From an uncultured Pirellulaceae bacterium (GTDB taxonomy: Bacteria > Planctomycetota > Planctomycetia > Pirellulales > Pirellulaceae): a DNA stretch of 64,000 nt. Within the stretch, counting starts at the first letter, position 1. Every line of letters begins with the position of its first letter. The stretch is taken from positions 1 to 64,000 of the forward strand of contig CALDHM010000037.1 in NCBI GenBank assembly GCA_937941455.1, written 5' to 3'. Positions 24,436-34,323 of the stretch are shown here, piece after piece. Made by a program: the position numbers and the translations under genes. Below the pieces are notes generated by a model. That model worked only from the letters and a program-made list of their open reading frames with translations, was not told where the DNA came from and ran no database searches.

Positions 24436-25416
24436 TCACCTCGCGGGCTCGGTGATTCTCTGCTTGGCCTTTTCGAAGTCGTAGTTTTCAGGCACGGGGA
24501 AGTCCTGATTTTGTTTGAGCTCGTCTAAGCCAATCGGCCCAGAGCCGATCCCATCGGCGGGAACCTCGCCACCCGCGCACCAGAGAATCGCATTGAGCAC
24601 GATTTTGCGGAATTCAGAATGTCCCCAATTCCAGTGATCGTGGCCACCAGTGAAACCGAAGCTGCGGCCCCCCCCTGCTCGCTCAGTCGCCCAGGCCACG
24701 TGTTGGGGAATCTTTTTCTCGACTGCCGCTCGCGCGTGCGGGTTGCCGCTGTGCGGCCCGTCAGGTCGAGACATCGTTTCAGGGGGGGGAACGGCTGACA
24801 AGATCGGAGTGACTCCTAGCATCTCGGCCGGGAATCGCATGTGGAAATACCATTCGTCTTGCAAGTGGAACGGGCGAACACCGCGCGAAATGGGATGATC
24901 GGGGAAAGCTTCGAATTTCGCGACCCAGTGCGGATTGACCGACCAATGCGTTTCAAAGTAGCCACCGAGCAAGGGGAGGAAGCGATCGCCAACCTCCCCC
25001 TTGGGCACTTCGACCGCGTAGTGCAAGCAGACCAAACCTACGCCGCGCGCCGCCAAACGTTCCAGTTGGTCCAAGTGGGGGATGGCAGGGTGCCCTGCTC
25101 CACCGTCAGCGTAAATGACGATGCAATCGAAGCCATCCAAGGCTGACGGATCATCCGGCCAGGCATGCTTGAACACCGTGCATTCGACATTCGGAACAGC
25201 CTGCTCCAAGTGGCGAGCCAACAGAGCGCAGCCGGCATAATGTTCATGCGCACCATAACCGTGGCTCATTTTGCCGGCAATGAAAGCGATTTTTTTCCCG
25301 GCCTGAGAGTCTACCGGGCCAGCGTTAACGCCTTGTCCGCAGGTTCCACCGAGGTTGGCGATCGAGGCTGCTAAATACAAACAAATCCACATGAAACGGC
25401 GCGAAACAAGCGACAT
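24436..25416 (-). CDS. secreted ThuA-domain protein
   Basis: About 326 residues. The signal peptide lies at residues 1-30 (MSLVSRRFMWICLYLAASIA...). The ThuA/trehalose-utilisation fold (class I glutamine-amidotransferase-like) follows: KIAFIAGKMSHGYGAHEHY, DCIVIYADGGAGHP, GVGLVCLHYAVEVPKG and GRSFGFTGGHDHWNW. Planctomycete genomes carry many such extracytoplasmic ThuA proteins, often beside PVC-type cytochromes and sugar dehydrogenases; their substrates are mostly unknown. The ATG at 25416 is fixed by GGAGGAG 7 bases upstream; the frame is open 27 codons further. It stands alone between convergent SHD1 and divergent uxs genes. Confidence 0.86.
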   Translation of the reverse strand: MSLVSRRFMWICLYLAASIANLGGTCGQGVNAGPVDSQAGKKIAFIAGKMSHGYGAHEHYAGCALLARHLEQAVPNVECTVFKHAWPDDPSALDGFDCIVIYADGGAGHPAIPHLDQLERLAARGVGLVCLHYAVEVPKGEVGDRFLPLLGGYFETHWSVNPHWVAKFEAFPDHPISRGVRPFHLQDEWYFHMRFPAEMLGVTPILSAVPPPETMSRPDGPHSGNPHARAAVEKKIPQHVAWATERAGGGRSFGFTGGHDHWNWGHSEFRKIVLNAILWCAGGEVPADGIGSGPIGLDELKQNQDFPVPENYDFEKAKQRITEPAR

Positions 25417-25797
25417 AAGCGACTCCTCCGAGAACGTTAACGTTGAGCGAAACAGGAAACTTGCCAGCGATCGTCGCCGGGCTTTTGCCGAGAGCATCGC
25501 AACGTCACTACTGTATTAGAACGATTGACTGAGGTGTTGGCAATCGAAGAGGGAAGTCGGACATTGCCGCCAGAAGTGGGGCGATTTGTCCTGCGAAAAC
25601 TCGATTTTCGTCCAGCATCATGCCGTTTATACTAGGGCCACTTGCCGACAATCTCGTTTTACCTGCCGTCCGGCCCGAACCACTGTGCTGTTTGCGAACA
25701 GCAACGGCGCCAATACTGCGATGGGAGCACGATGAGGTGAACCGAAATCAAGACGGGACGCGCAAGCATGGTTCGATGTTGAGAGCGTGGAGGAATT

Positions 25798-26772
25798 GTG
25801 TCAAAGATTAAGCGGATTTTGGTTGCCGGTGGTGCCGGATTTTTAGGATCCCATCTTTGTGAGCGACTTGTGGCCGATGGGCATGACGTTATTTGCATCG
25901 ATAATTTTTTTACGAGCCAAAAGTCCAATGTGGCGCATCTGCTCGAGCGTCCCAATTTCGAACTGATCCGCCACGACATCGTGCAGCCCATCTGGCTGGA
26001 GGTCGATGAAATCTACAACTTGGCCTGCCCCGCCGCGCCGGGGCATTACCAATACAACCCGATCAAAACGATGAAGACCAGCGTCGTGGGATCGATGAAT
26101 TTGCTGGGGATGGCTCGGCGATGCAACGCTAAAATTTTCCAAGCGTCCACCAGCGAGGTGTACGGCGACCCGGAGGTACATCCCCAACCAGAGTCTTATC
26201 GCGGAAGTGTCAACCCGATCGGTGTGCGGGCGTGTTACGACGAGGGAAAACGAGCGGCGGAAACGCTGTTCATGGATTATCACCGCATGCATAAAATGAG
26301 GATTCGCATTTGCCGCATCTTCAACACTTACGGGCCGCGGATGCATCCCTTTGATGGCCGCGTCGTTTCGAATTTCATTCGGCAGGCGCTTCGCGGGGAG
26401 GACATCACGATCTTCGGTGACGGCTCGCAAACACGATCCTTTTGTTATCGGGATGATCTGGTCGAGGGCTTCCTTCGCCTGATGGCCGCTCCGGACAGCG
26501 TCAACTTTCCGGTGAACCTCGGCAATCCGGGAGAATACACCATCAAACAACTTGCAGAATTGACGATCGAGCTGACCGGCAGCAAATCGAAGTTGGTCTA
26601 CCGACCGTTGCCGGCCGACGATCCGACACGCCGCCGTCCTGATATCAAGCTGGCGAAAAAGCATCTCCAGTGGGAACCGACGATTCCGCTCCGCGAGGGT
26701 TTGCAGAAAACGATTGATTGGTTCAAGACGATCGACTTCGAGCAATATCGACCCCCGACTCCGAACTTCTAG
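25798..26772 (+). CDS. uxs: UDP-glucuronate decarboxylase (UDP-xylose synthase)
   Basis: A 324-residue extended short-chain dehydrogenase that converts UDP-glucuronate to UDP-xylose and CO2 for surface polysaccharide. Features are the NAD-binding [10 protein letters not shown], the UXS-typical [19 protein letters not shown], the catalytic [10 protein letters not shown] and YDEGKRAAE (the YxxxK pair), [20 protein letters not shown] and [11 protein letters not shown]. These conserved strings distinguish UXS from generic epimerases. The start is GTG at 25798 with GGAGG 5 bases upstream; this start matches the family N-terminus. The next gene begins 11 bases after its stop, implying co-transcription with solA-like and sthA genes although no pathway link is obvious. 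Confidence 0.95.
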   Translation: MSKIKRILVAGGAGFLGSHLCERLVADGHDVICIDNFFTSQKSNVAHLLERPNFELIRHDIVQPIWLEVDEIYNLACPAAPGHYQYNPIKTMKTSVVGSMNLLGMARRCNAKIFQASTSEVYGDPEVHPQPESYRGSVNPIGVRACYDEGKRAAETLFMDYHRMHKMRIRICRIFNTYGPRMHPFDGRVVSNFIRQALRGEDITIFGDGSQTRSFCYRDDLVEGFLRLMAAPDSVNFPVNLGNPGEYTIKQLAELTIELTGSKSKLVYRPLPADDPTRRRPDIKLAKKHLQWEPTIPLREGLQKTIDWFKTIDFEQYRPPTPNF

Positions 26773-26783
26773 GGTTTCCGTAC

Positions 26784-27944
26784 ATGACCCGCGAATACGA
26801 CTTGATTGTCTTGGGGGTCGGCGGCATGGGGAGCGCCGCCATGTTCGCGGGGGCCGAGCGCGGTTGGCGTGTGCTGGGGATCGAGCAGTTTGGCGTCGCG
26901 CACGATCGGGGCAGTTCGCATGGCCAAACCCGCATCATCCGGGCCGCTTACTATGAGCATCCGAACTACGTGCCGCTGGCTGTGGAGTCGCTGGCTCAGT
27001 GGCAACGCATTGAGCAACTGGCTGGAGAGCGGTTGTTCTTCGCCACGGGGTTGCTCCAAATCGGTTCTGCGGATTCCGAGATCATCGCTGGGGTCCGCAA
27101 AAGTGCTGCGCGGCACAGCTTGCAAGTCGTCGAGATGACTCCCGGCGAAATCGAGGGCCGCTGGCCCTACTTTCAAGTGGGCGGGGGCTACTTCGGCTTG
27201 TTCGAGCCAGGTGCAGGCTATTTGAGAGTCGAAAAATGTGTCGCCCACATGACGAAACTCGCACTGGCCCGCGGGGCTTCGCTGGCCACCAATAGCCGCG
27301 TTGTCGCCTGGGAGCTAGGCCATGATGGCACGATCGAACTGCAGACTGAGAAGGGAGATCGCTATCGAACCCGTCGTCTGGTGATTACGGCGGGGCCTTG
27401 GTCGCCAGCAATTCTCGAGGGGGTGCCAGTCGGCTTGCAGGTGATGCGCAAGCAGCAGCAGTGGTTTCAAATAGATCGCCACGAAATCCATCAAGCAAAC
27501 GGTGGTTGCTGCTTTCTGGTGGATACTCCCGCAGGTTGCTTCTATGGGTTTCCGCAAATCGATCGCTTGGGAATGAAGGTGGCGGAACACAGTGGTGGCC
27601 AGCCGACAGAAGCTCCTGAGGAGTTGCATCGCGGACTTGATATGGAAGACTTGACGCGGGCTCAAAAATTTGTGCAAACCTGGTTCCGTTTCAGCAAGAT
27701 ACGCCTGGTGCATTACAGCGTTTGCATGTACACCATGTCCCCGGATCAACACTTCATTGTCGATCGCTGGCCAGGATGCGAAAATGTCGCGTTCGCGGCC
27801 GGTTTGTCGGGGCACGGATTCAAATTTGCCCCGGTGATCGGGCGGCAATTAGTCGACCTCGTCGACGGAGGTGGGCGTCCGGACTGCCAGTTTTTAAGTT
27901 TGCAGCGTTTTCAAAGGAAGACCGACGATGGAACGCGAGTTTGA
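26784..27944 (+). CDS. sarcosine oxidase / N-methyltryptophan oxidase-like flavoprotein
   Basis: A 386-residue FAD-dependent amine oxidase of the monomeric sarcosine oxidase (MSOX/MTOX) family. The dinucleotide motif is [12 protein letters not shown], followed by [20 protein letters not shown]. The typical covalent-flavin cysteine lies in [15 protein letters not shown], and the C-terminus has [16 protein letters not shown]. These are the main MSOX landmarks, including the attachment Cys. Substrate is likely a secondary N-methyl amino acid, not determinable here. Its 3' end overlaps the sthA start by 17 bases, so the two are co-translated; upstream uxs is 11 bases away. The ATG at 26784 fits the family start. 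Confidence 0.88.
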   Translation: MTREYDLIVLGVGGMGSAAMFAGAERGWRVLGIEQFGVAHDRGSSHGQTRIIRAAYYEHPNYVPLAVESLAQWQRIEQLAGERLFFATGLLQIGSADSEIIAGVRKSAARHSLQVVEMTPGEIEGRWPYFQVGGGYFGLFEPGAGYLRVEKCVAHMTKLALARGASLATNSRVVAWELGHDGTIELQTEKGDRYRTRRLVITAGPWSPAILEGVPVGLQVMRKQQQWFQIDRHEIHQANGGCCFLVDTPAGCFYGFPQIDRLGMKVAEHSGGQPTEAPEELHRGLDMEDLTRAQKFVQTWFRFSKIRLVHYSVCMYTMSPDQHFIVDRWPGCENVAFAAGLSGHGFKFAPVIGRQLVDLVDGGGRPDCQFLSLQRFQRKTDDGTRV

Positions 27945-29307
27945 TGTGATCATCATTGGGAGCGGGCCTGGGGGCGAAGGGGCTGCCATGCAGCTGGCCA
28001 AGGGGGGCAAGCGGGTCGTGGTGATCGAACGTTATCACCTGATCGGCGGAGGTTGCACCCATTGGGGCACGATTCCAAGTAAGGCCTTGCGGGCCGCGAT
28101 CTATCAATTGACCGAGGCGCTGCGCAATCCCCTGCTGCAGCGGGCCGGCGTCCACGCGAACGTCTCGGTCGCCGAGTTGCGTCGCAGCGCCCAGTCGGTG
28201 ATCAGCCAACAAGTCGCGCTCCGTCGAAAATTCTACGAACGCAATCGGGTGGAAATCCTGCACGGTGAGGCCAGGTTCATCGATCCCCAACGTGTGGAGG
28301 TGAACGGCGAAATCATTCGCGGCTCTCACGTGATCGTGGCGACTGGCTCGCGACCCTATCGGCCACGAGAGGTCGACTTCGGCCACCCACGGATTTTCGA
28401 CAGCGATACGATTTTGAATCTGGAGCAACCCGTATCATCCCTGACGATTTATGGTGCCGGGGTGGTGGGCTGCGAATACGCATCGATGTTCCGCAATCTT
28501 GATTGGAAGATCAATCTGGTGAACAACCGCGGCAGGTTGCTCGATTTTCTCGACGATGAGATCAGCGACGCCCTCAGTTACCACATGCGGGAACGGGGGG
28601 TCGTAATTCGACACAACGAGGAGTTCGAGCGAATCGAGGCCACCGACTCGGGGGTCGTTTTGTTTTTGAAAAGTGGCAAGGAAATTCGCTCGGATATCTT
28701 GCTTTGGGCTGCCGGGCGAACGGGCAATACCGATCGGTTGGCATTGGAGAGCGTCGGCTTGGCTGCCGACAGCAGAGGTTATCTGAAGGTCGACGAGCGG
28801 GGGCGGACGGAGGTATCCGGGATTTACGCCGTGGGCGACGTGGTTGGCTTTCCGTCGTTGGCTAGTGCCGCCTACACGCAGGGCCGGTCGGCTGCCAGAG
28901 ATATTCTCGGTTTGGGGGAATCTATCGGTCATTCCGATCAGATCCCCTCGGGAATCTATACCAGCCCGGAGATCAGCTCGATCGGCAAGACCGAGCGGCA
29001 GTTGACCGAGGAAAAAGTCCCCTACGAAGTCGGTATTGCCCATTTTAAAAGTATTGCGCGGGCCCAGCTGACGGAGCAAACTTCGGGAGTGCTCAAGCTG
29101 CTATTTCATCGAAAAACCCTGGAAATTTTGGGTGTCCACTGCTTTGGGGCCAATGCGACAGAGATCATTCACATCGGTCAGGCGATCATGGCCCAGCCGA
29201 AGCCCGGCAACACGTTGCGTTACTTCACGGACTCGACATTCAATTACCCCACGATGGCCGAGGCGTATCGAGTAGCCGCTTTGAACGGATTCAATCGATT
29301 GTTCTGA
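27928..29307 (+). CDS. sthA: soluble pyridine nucleotide transhydrogenase
   Basis: A 459-residue FAD protein that transfers hydride between NADPH and NAD+ and rebalances NADPH in the cytosol. It matches SthA closely: [44 protein letters not shown], the second NAD(P) motif [33 protein letters not shown] and the C-terminal dimer interface. The family lacks the second redox Cys of disulfide reductases; here too CTHWGT has Thr where they have Cys, as expected for SthA. The gene overlaps the flavoprotein upstream by 17 bases. Confidence 0.95.
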   Translation: MEREFDVIIIGSGPGGEGAAMQLAKGGKRVVVIERYHLIGGGCTHWGTIPSKALRAAIYQLTEALRNPLLQRAGVHANVSVAELRRSAQSVISQQVALRRKFYERNRVEILHGEARFIDPQRVEVNGEIIRGSHVIVATGSRPYRPREVDFGHPRIFDSDTILNLEQPVSSLTIYGAGVVGCEYASMFRNLDWKINLVNNRGRLLDFLDDEISDALSYHMRERGVVIRHNEEFERIEATDSGVVLFLKSGKEIRSDILLWAAGRTGNTDRLALESVGLAADSRGYLKVDERGRTEVSGIYAVGDVVGFPSLASAAYTQGRSAARDILGLGESIGHSDQIPSGIYTSPEISSIGKTERQLTEEKVPYEVGIAHFKSIARAQLTEQTSGVLKLLFHRKTLEILGVHCFGANATEIIHIGQAIMAQPKPGNTLRYFTDSTFNYPTMAEAYRVAALNGFNRLF

Positions 29308-29473
29308 TTGCCTATCAGAGCCCACGATTTATTAGGGATTTTGGCTTTTGGCGGGGGGCTTTCCCGTAAAAATTCCATTGAAAAAACTCGATTTTCAAAT
29401 AAAATGGGGTTCCAAAGCGTCCATTCCGACGACGACCCATGGCATGCGATTTTTACGCTTTAAGGAACATTGA

Positions 29474-32188
29474 ATGCCTCCGATTCTCACGCCCACAGCG
29501 ACCAAGTACGTCCTTTTGAATACGGCGATCAATGCCTCCGAACTGTTTTCGGTTGATCACCCGAACGACGAGCCGATCACGCGATACAGTTTCTGGGATC
29601 AATTGAATTCAGCGACCTCCGGATTCTTTCGGTTGGGCAGCAATCCGCTGGGGAATGGGCAAAAGCATTTTGTAGCATCTTCGGAGCTTTCGTCACTGCA
29701 GTTTGTGGCGGGGAGCCAAGTAGGTTTCGAGGACATCCGCATCCAAGCCCGCGACCTTGTGAATTGGAGCCGAGAACTAACCGTCCGTGTGTTTTTCGTT
29801 CGCCCCAACACGACGGCTCCCAACGCGGTCGGCCGTTCGATTTCGTTGCTCGAAAACGAGCGCGTGTTTTTGCCGGAGGTGATCTCGGCATCCGACCCGG
29901 ACGGTTGGCCGATCACGCGGATCATGGTTCGCGATGCAAATAGTGGCGATAGCGGCTTCTTCCAAAGTGGCGACCGTCGCACGGACTATCCGCAAACTGT
30001 GGCGCAATACTTTACTCCAGCTCAATTTGCCGACACTACCTACGTGGCTCGGCGCGGTGGCGAACGAGAAGTCATCGAAACATTTGCCTACGACGGCGTG
30101 CAATGGAGTCCGCGGGCAACCTTTACCATTACGACGATCCCCAACCAGAATCGTCCGACCGCTCACTTCAATACGAAGATCGTCGGCATTCAAAAAGAAA
30201 CGTTCATCGGCGACTTGTTCACCTTCTCGGATCCGGATGGGAACACCGCGAAAATTTGGGAAATTTTCGATACCAACGCTTCTCCGGCCTCCGGTTCCTT
30301 CGCACTCAACAATCAGGTGTTCGCACCGCAGACTTGGTTCCGCATCACCGAGGAAAATCGATCCGCACTACGGTACATCGGTGCCAACGATGCAATGCAA
30401 GAGGAAGTCCGCTTCCGCGTGTGGGATGGCAAATTCTGGAGCGACATCCAGTCGGCAGTCATCACCAATTTGGTTCGGCCAACTTTTGCCATCCAGCCGA
30501 TCAGCGTCAACACCGATTTGACGTTGATCCCGATGTCGCAATTCTTGACCAAGACCGATTCGGGCCCCAACTATATCTGGTACGAAGTCATCGATCGCAC
30601 GGTCGGATTCAATACCGGCAAATTAGCACTGGGAGAGAACATCACCGGGATACTGGCTGAAAACGTCGTGCATCGCTTTACGCCGCAACAGTTTGCGAAC
30701 TTGTATTTCCGAACCGGGCGTCTGGATACCGTTTACACCGACGATATTTCGATTCGTGTCAGCAACGGGATTTTTACCTCGCCGTGGCAAAAAATCCGGC
30801 ATTTTACGATTCCCAACTACCCAACCTTCGTCCGCAATCGCGAGGACGCCGGCGCCCCGTTCGGCAACCGCAACAATCACAATGATTGGATCGATTGGAC
30901 TGGCAATCGAACCGTGACCTACGGCTTCGGTGGCTTTACCGAGCATACGTCGCCGGACGCGGTGACGGCCGATATGACCAGTAGATTCAATCTGCAGCAA
31001 CGAACTGGTGTGCGGCGGGGTTTCCAGATGTTGGCCGAATTCGTCAATCTGCGATTCGAGGAAGTAAATCCTGGCGTGCAAACGCCCATGATGAACTTCT
31101 ACAACTACAACAATCCGCCGCCTGATGCAGGGTCGGGTCGATTTCTGGGGTATGCTTGCCAACCCCTCAGCCTGCAAGACGAACCGTATGGCGGTGATGT
31201 GTTGGTCAATACTGCGTTTTTGCCTCTGTCCTTGAATTGGTTGCCTGGAAGTAATTCCTACGGCTGGCGGGCGCTCCTGTCGGGCATGTTGACCGGTTTG
31301 GGCGTTGTTCCGTCTGGAATCACTCTGGGCGGTACCCGCTATTACACCGGCGGAACCCCGATTTTAGATCCCCCATCATCACCACCGTTTTATGAGTTAG
31401 CGGTTGACGATCCGATCCCGCTGACACTAATGCTCTGGGATTTCCATGCCTTGCAGACCATTTACGGCGCGAACATGCAGACGCGAACGGGCGATGACAC
31501 CTACAGCGTCTCAACGCTGCTAGGTGGCGATCTCAACGGCACGGCTTTGATCTGGGATGCGGGTGGCAACGATACGATTTCTGCCGAAGCGACGGGGCTT
31601 ACACGTGGGGCCACCATCGACCTCCGCGAGGCGCACTTCAGCTCGCTGGGAAGTGGAACGAATAACGTGGTCGTCGCTTTCGGCGTTTCGATTGAAAATG
31701 CGATCGGATCGCAATTTGCCGACACGATCAACGGCAATCATCTCGATAACGTGATCCGGGCCGGTGCCGGGAATGATACGATTTGGGGCAATGCCGGCAA
31801 CGATTTGGTATTCGGCGGTGCCGGAAACGATACGTACATATTTGAACCGGGTGATGGTTTCAACATCATCAATGAGGAACGTTCGGGTGGCCGCGATACG
31901 ATCCAGATTCGTTCCGTCCCAGGAGGTCTGTCTGGCTTTAGTTCCGATTTCACCTTCTATCGCCGGTTCCGGGATTTGTTCATTGATTTGACGCTTAACG
32001 GCGGTGATACGGAAGTGACGATTCAAATCAAAGACCAGCGTTGGGGACGCTCGCAAATTGAGACGCTCGAATTTGGTACGACTCGCGTCGATCTCACCAG
32101 TGTCTATGCCCTGACGACTTCGACGCCGCAGCGTTTCCAATTGACTTCCGATTCTAATGCCTTCGGGTTCATTGCGGCCCCGCTATAA
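29474..32188 (+). CDS. RTX protein with inactivated serralysin-like (M10) domain
   Basis: A 904-residue protein with no N-terminal signal peptide, consistent with type I secretion. Residues about 1-460 form four roughly 100-residue beta-rich repeats with recurring features (ISASDPDG, FSDPDG, FQSGD, FTPAQFADTTY, FTPQQFANLYF). Residues about 490-690 resemble the M10 serralysin catalytic domain: QMLAEFVNLRFEEV, GGDVLVNTAF and MLWDFHALQTIYGANMQTRTG. The zinc helix is replaced: residues 603-613 read SGMLTGLGVVP where HExxHxxGxxH is expected, so all three His and the Glu are missing. RTX nonapeptides (GAGNDTIWGNAGNDLVFGGA) start at about residue 770. It is probably a Ca-binding secreted adhesin or decoy rather than a protease. 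Confidence 0.75.
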   Translation: MPPILTPTATKYVLLNTAINASELFSVDHPNDEPITRYSFWDQLNSATSGFFRLGSNPLGNGQKHFVASSELSSLQFVAGSQVGFEDIRIQARDLVNWSRELTVRVFFVRPNTTAPNAVGRSISLLENERVFLPEVISASDPDGWPITRIMVRDANSGDSGFFQSGDRRTDYPQTVAQYFTPAQFADTTYVARRGGEREVIETFAYDGVQWSPRATFTITTIPNQNRPTAHFNTKIVGIQKETFIGDLFTFSDPDGNTAKIWEIFDTNASPASGSFALNNQVFAPQTWFRITEENRSALRYIGANDAMQEEVRFRVWDGKFWSDIQSAVITNLVRPTFAIQPISVNTDLTLIPMSQFLTKTDSGPNYIWYEVIDRTVGFNTGKLALGENITGILAENVVHRFTPQQFANLYFRTGRLDTVYTDDISIRVSNGIFTSPWQKIRHFTIPNYPTFVRNREDAGAPFGNRNNHNDWIDWTGNRTVTYGFGGFTEHTSPDAVTADMTSRFNLQQRTGVRRGFQMLAEFVNLRFEEVNPGVQTPMMNFYNYNNPPPDAGSGRFLGYACQPLSLQDEPYGGDVLVNTAFLPLSLNWLPGSNSYGWRALLSGMLTGLGVVPSGITLGGTRYYTGGTPILDPPSSPPFYELAVDDPIPLTLMLWDFHALQTIYGANMQTRTGDDTYSVSTLLGGDLNGTALIWDAGGNDTISAEATGLTRGATIDLREAHFSSLGSGTNNVVVAFGVSIENAIGSQFADTINGNHLDNVIRAGAGNDTIWGNAGNDLVFGGAGNDTYIFEPGDGFNIINEERSGGRDTIQIRSVPGGLSGFSSDFTFYRRFRDLFIDLTLNGGDTEVTIQIKDQRWGRSQIETLEFGTTRVDLTSVYALTTSTPQRFQLTSDSNAFGFIAAPL

Positions 32189-32219
32189 TTGCACAAAAAA
32201 ACTAGATCGAACAAACCGG

Positions 32220-32295
32220 CCCATTCTCAAGTTCGCGCGATGGCGACGCCTTGGCTCAGCCAGCGTCTCCCGAGAACCTGAGAATGGGTTTTTTT
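32220..32295 (+). terminator. long-stem terminator after the RTX gene
   Basis: CCCATTCTCAAGTTC (32220-32234) pairs with GAACCTGAGAATGGG (32273-32287), one mismatch in 15 bp, and is followed by eight T. The 38-nt loop between the arms may form further structure. It starts 31 bases after the RTX gene stop. Confidence 0.8.
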
Positions 32296-32437
32296 GCTGG
32301 AATGGCATTCTTGCATCCGTTGAGATGGCAGGCTGGCAACGGAAGCGGCTCAAGTGAAATCCGGTGATAATTATTGGACTGATTCGATGTGATTGTTACG
32401 TTGACGCGGCGACATGTGACGCGTGATCAATGATCGG

Positions 32438-33193
32438 TTACCTTGCATCGTTTCTGAACGCTCGCGGAGCGATCCCAGTTTCTGCCCAGGTCGAGCGAAA
32501 GACGGGATGATTCGCCAAATCATCGTTGGCACAGCCGAATTCAACCCGCGGATCGCGAAAACCCCACCGCTGACGCAAGTCGACGAGTTCTCGCATTTGT
32601 TCACCGCTGAAATAACGAGGTGGGGCCAGAGCACGCGTGTTGATGAGAACGCGGCAATAAGCGTCAAGGATTTCGGTAAGCCAGTAACTCCTTTCGAGCC
32701 CCATGCCATAGCTGACGACGCCATGATTCGCCAGCACGATGACGTTGGTGCGGAGAACGAAGGGCATGATCGATTCAGCAAACGCTAGTGTCCCCGGTAG
32801 CACGTAGGGCGCTGTCGGGACCTCCCCCAAGAAAATCTCCGGCTCTGGAAGCAGTCCGCTCGGAATAGGTTCTCCCGTGATTGCAAATGCAGTGGCGTGA
32901 GGCGGGTGGCAATGGACGACGCTGTCAACATCCTCGCGGTTTTTGTAAATCTGCAAGTGCAGGAGAATTTCGCTGGTTCGCTGGTTTTGGCCAGCGAGTT
33001 GGTTGCCGTCGAGATCGACAAGGCACAAATCATCGGGTTTGAGAAAGCCCTTGCAATGCAGCGTCGGCGTGCAGAGCACACGCTCCCGGTCCAGACGCAC
33101 CGAAATGTTTCCTTCGTTGGCCGCGCAGAATTGCCGCTGATACATGCGGCGGCCGATTTCACAGATTTCCTCTCGCAGTTGATCCTCGCGCAA
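32438..33193 (-). CDS. class II aldolase/adducin-family protein
   Basis: A 251-residue zinc-dependent aldolase of the FucA/AraD family. Visible are AANEGNISVRLD near the N-terminus, LHCKGFLKPDDLCLVDLDGN, the zinc ligand pair in VVHCHPPHATAF, and ANHGVVSYGMGLERSYWLTE with the third His. These match L-fuculose-1-phosphate aldolase and related enzymes; the sugar substrate cannot be assigned. The start is TTG at 33193, supported by AGGAG 7 bases upstream. It is the last of a minus-strand series (ileS, purN, aldolase) but is separated from purN by about 340 bases. Confidence 0.86.
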   Translation of the reverse strand: MREDQLREEICEIGRRMYQRQFCAANEGNISVRLDRERVLCTPTLHCKGFLKPDDLCLVDLDGNQLAGQNQRTSEILLHLQIYKNREDVDSVVHCHPPHATAFAITGEPIPSGLLPEPEIFLGEVPTAPYVLPGTLAFAESIMPFVLRTNVIVLANHGVVSYGMGLERSYWLTEILDAYCRVLINTRALAPPRYFSGEQMRELVDLRQRWGFRDPRVEFGCANDDLANHPVFRSTWAETGIAPRAFRNDAR

Positions 33194-33530
33194 TCGTTTT
33201 CTCCTGGCGTCTATGACTCGCAGTTCGGTAACGGGAATCGGTTCAATTCGATTCTAGCAAGTTCCTTGTGAGGCTGTCAGTGACCGATTCGATGATGTAT
33301 GGCACAACGGCATGTCGGGATTCCATCCGATGTTTCCATGTTGATAAGGGTTTTGACAAACCAGCGAGCTAAGTGAGCAGAACGTTTCCCGGATTTAGTT
33401 GGGTGGAACCAAACAAAAGGTGGAACCAGAGAACGACACGGAACGATTCGGCGCATGAACTCATCGACCCCTAAGTCCGCAGTTATGAAGCACTGCGACG
33501 ACTCTTTTTTTCTCGACGGCAACGTCGCGG
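33194..33530. other. 337-bp intergenic region upstream of the aldolase gene
   Basis: It should contain the aldolase promoter on the minus strand. An 81-codon minus-strand frame (33277-33522) shows no recognisable motif and is taken as spurious. No repeat or terminator was found. Confidence 0.5.
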
Positions 33531-34172
33531 TCAGAACGGGGGCGCGTCAAACAGTACCCGGCGACCGATAACTCGGTAGTTATGGGTCAGCAATCGGTTG
33601 ATGGTTTGTGGGTAGATTTGGCATTCTAGCGCGAAGACGCGGGCGGCCAGGGATGCAGGGCTATCGTCGTCGAGTACAGGAACCGAACCCTGGGCAATGA
33701 TGGGGCCGTGATCGAATTCGTCATCGACAAAATGAACGGTGCAACCGCTGACTTTGCAGCCGAAGTCGAGTACCGCCGCGTGAACTTTCAAACCGTAAAA
33801 GCCGTACCCGCAAAAACTGGGAATGAGACTGGGATGGATGTTGACGACCCGCTGCTGATAACTTGCCGGAATGATCAGTCGTTTCAGAAATCCTCCCGCT
33901 ACCACCAGGTCAACGGCATAAGCATCGAGAATTTCGAACAATTGGCAATTCAATTTGGAAATATCGCGCGATGAATTCCAATCTACAACATGCGATGGCA
34001 TGTCCGCCTCGCGGGCATAATCGAGCCCTTTGGCATCGAAACGACTCGAAATCACACAGGCGATTTTTGGAACCAGACGCCCCTGGCCTGCCCAGTCGAT
34101 CAGATTTTTGAGCGTCGTACCTCCCCCCGAGATCAAGACAGCGATCGTTTTTTGGCGGGTCGATTCGTTCAT
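33531..34172 (-). CDS. purN: phosphoribosylglycinamide formyltransferase
   Basis: A 213-residue folate-dependent GAR transformylase that makes FGAR in purine synthesis. Substrate-loop ISGGGTTLKNLID, then VVAGGFLKRLI, the catalytic RVVNIHPSLIPSFCGYGFYG (Asn and His of the triad) and TVHFVDDEFDHGPIIAQ (Asp). It has SGGGTTL where SGxGSNL is usual, and Cys-Gly-Tyr-Gly in place of the common F-x-G-x-x-A, deviations seen in planctomycete homologues to my recollection. ATG at 34172. It follows ileS on the minus strand with a 151-base gap containing a dispersed repeat. Confidence 0.9.
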   Translation of the reverse strand: MNESTRQKTIAVLISGGGTTLKNLIDWAGQGRLVPKIACVISSRFDAKGLDYAREADMPSHVVDWNSSRDISKLNCQLFEILDAYAVDLVVAGGFLKRLIIPASYQQRVVNIHPSLIPSFCGYGFYGLKVHAAVLDFGCKVSGCTVHFVDDEFDHGPIIAQGSVPVLDDDSPASLAARVFALECQIYPQTINRLLTHNYRVIGRRVLFDAPPF

Positions 34173-34209
34173 CGAGTTCTCTTTTGTTTAGCAATCGTAG
34201 CTGGTGTAT

Positions 34210-34244
34210 CGAAGCGTAAGCGAGAGCTGGTTTTGGGATAGGCT
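34210..34244 (-). repeat. dispersed 35-bp intergenic repeat, copy B
   Basis: On the minus strand it begins AGCCTATCCCAAAACCAG and ends CTCGCTTACGCTTCG. It is 29/35 identical to copy A and to copy C without gaps. It lies 80 bases downstream of the ileS stop, in the same orientation as ileS. Its outer 21 bases (to 34249) also match the outer end of the IS at 47305-47325 at 20 of 21 positions. Confidence 0.7.
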
Positions 34245-34323
34245 CTAAGTTTGGTTTTGACAATTTACGAGGAGTTCGCCGCATGGCAACTGGCCGGATA
34301 GAGCTTCCCGATTGCGCCCGCCA

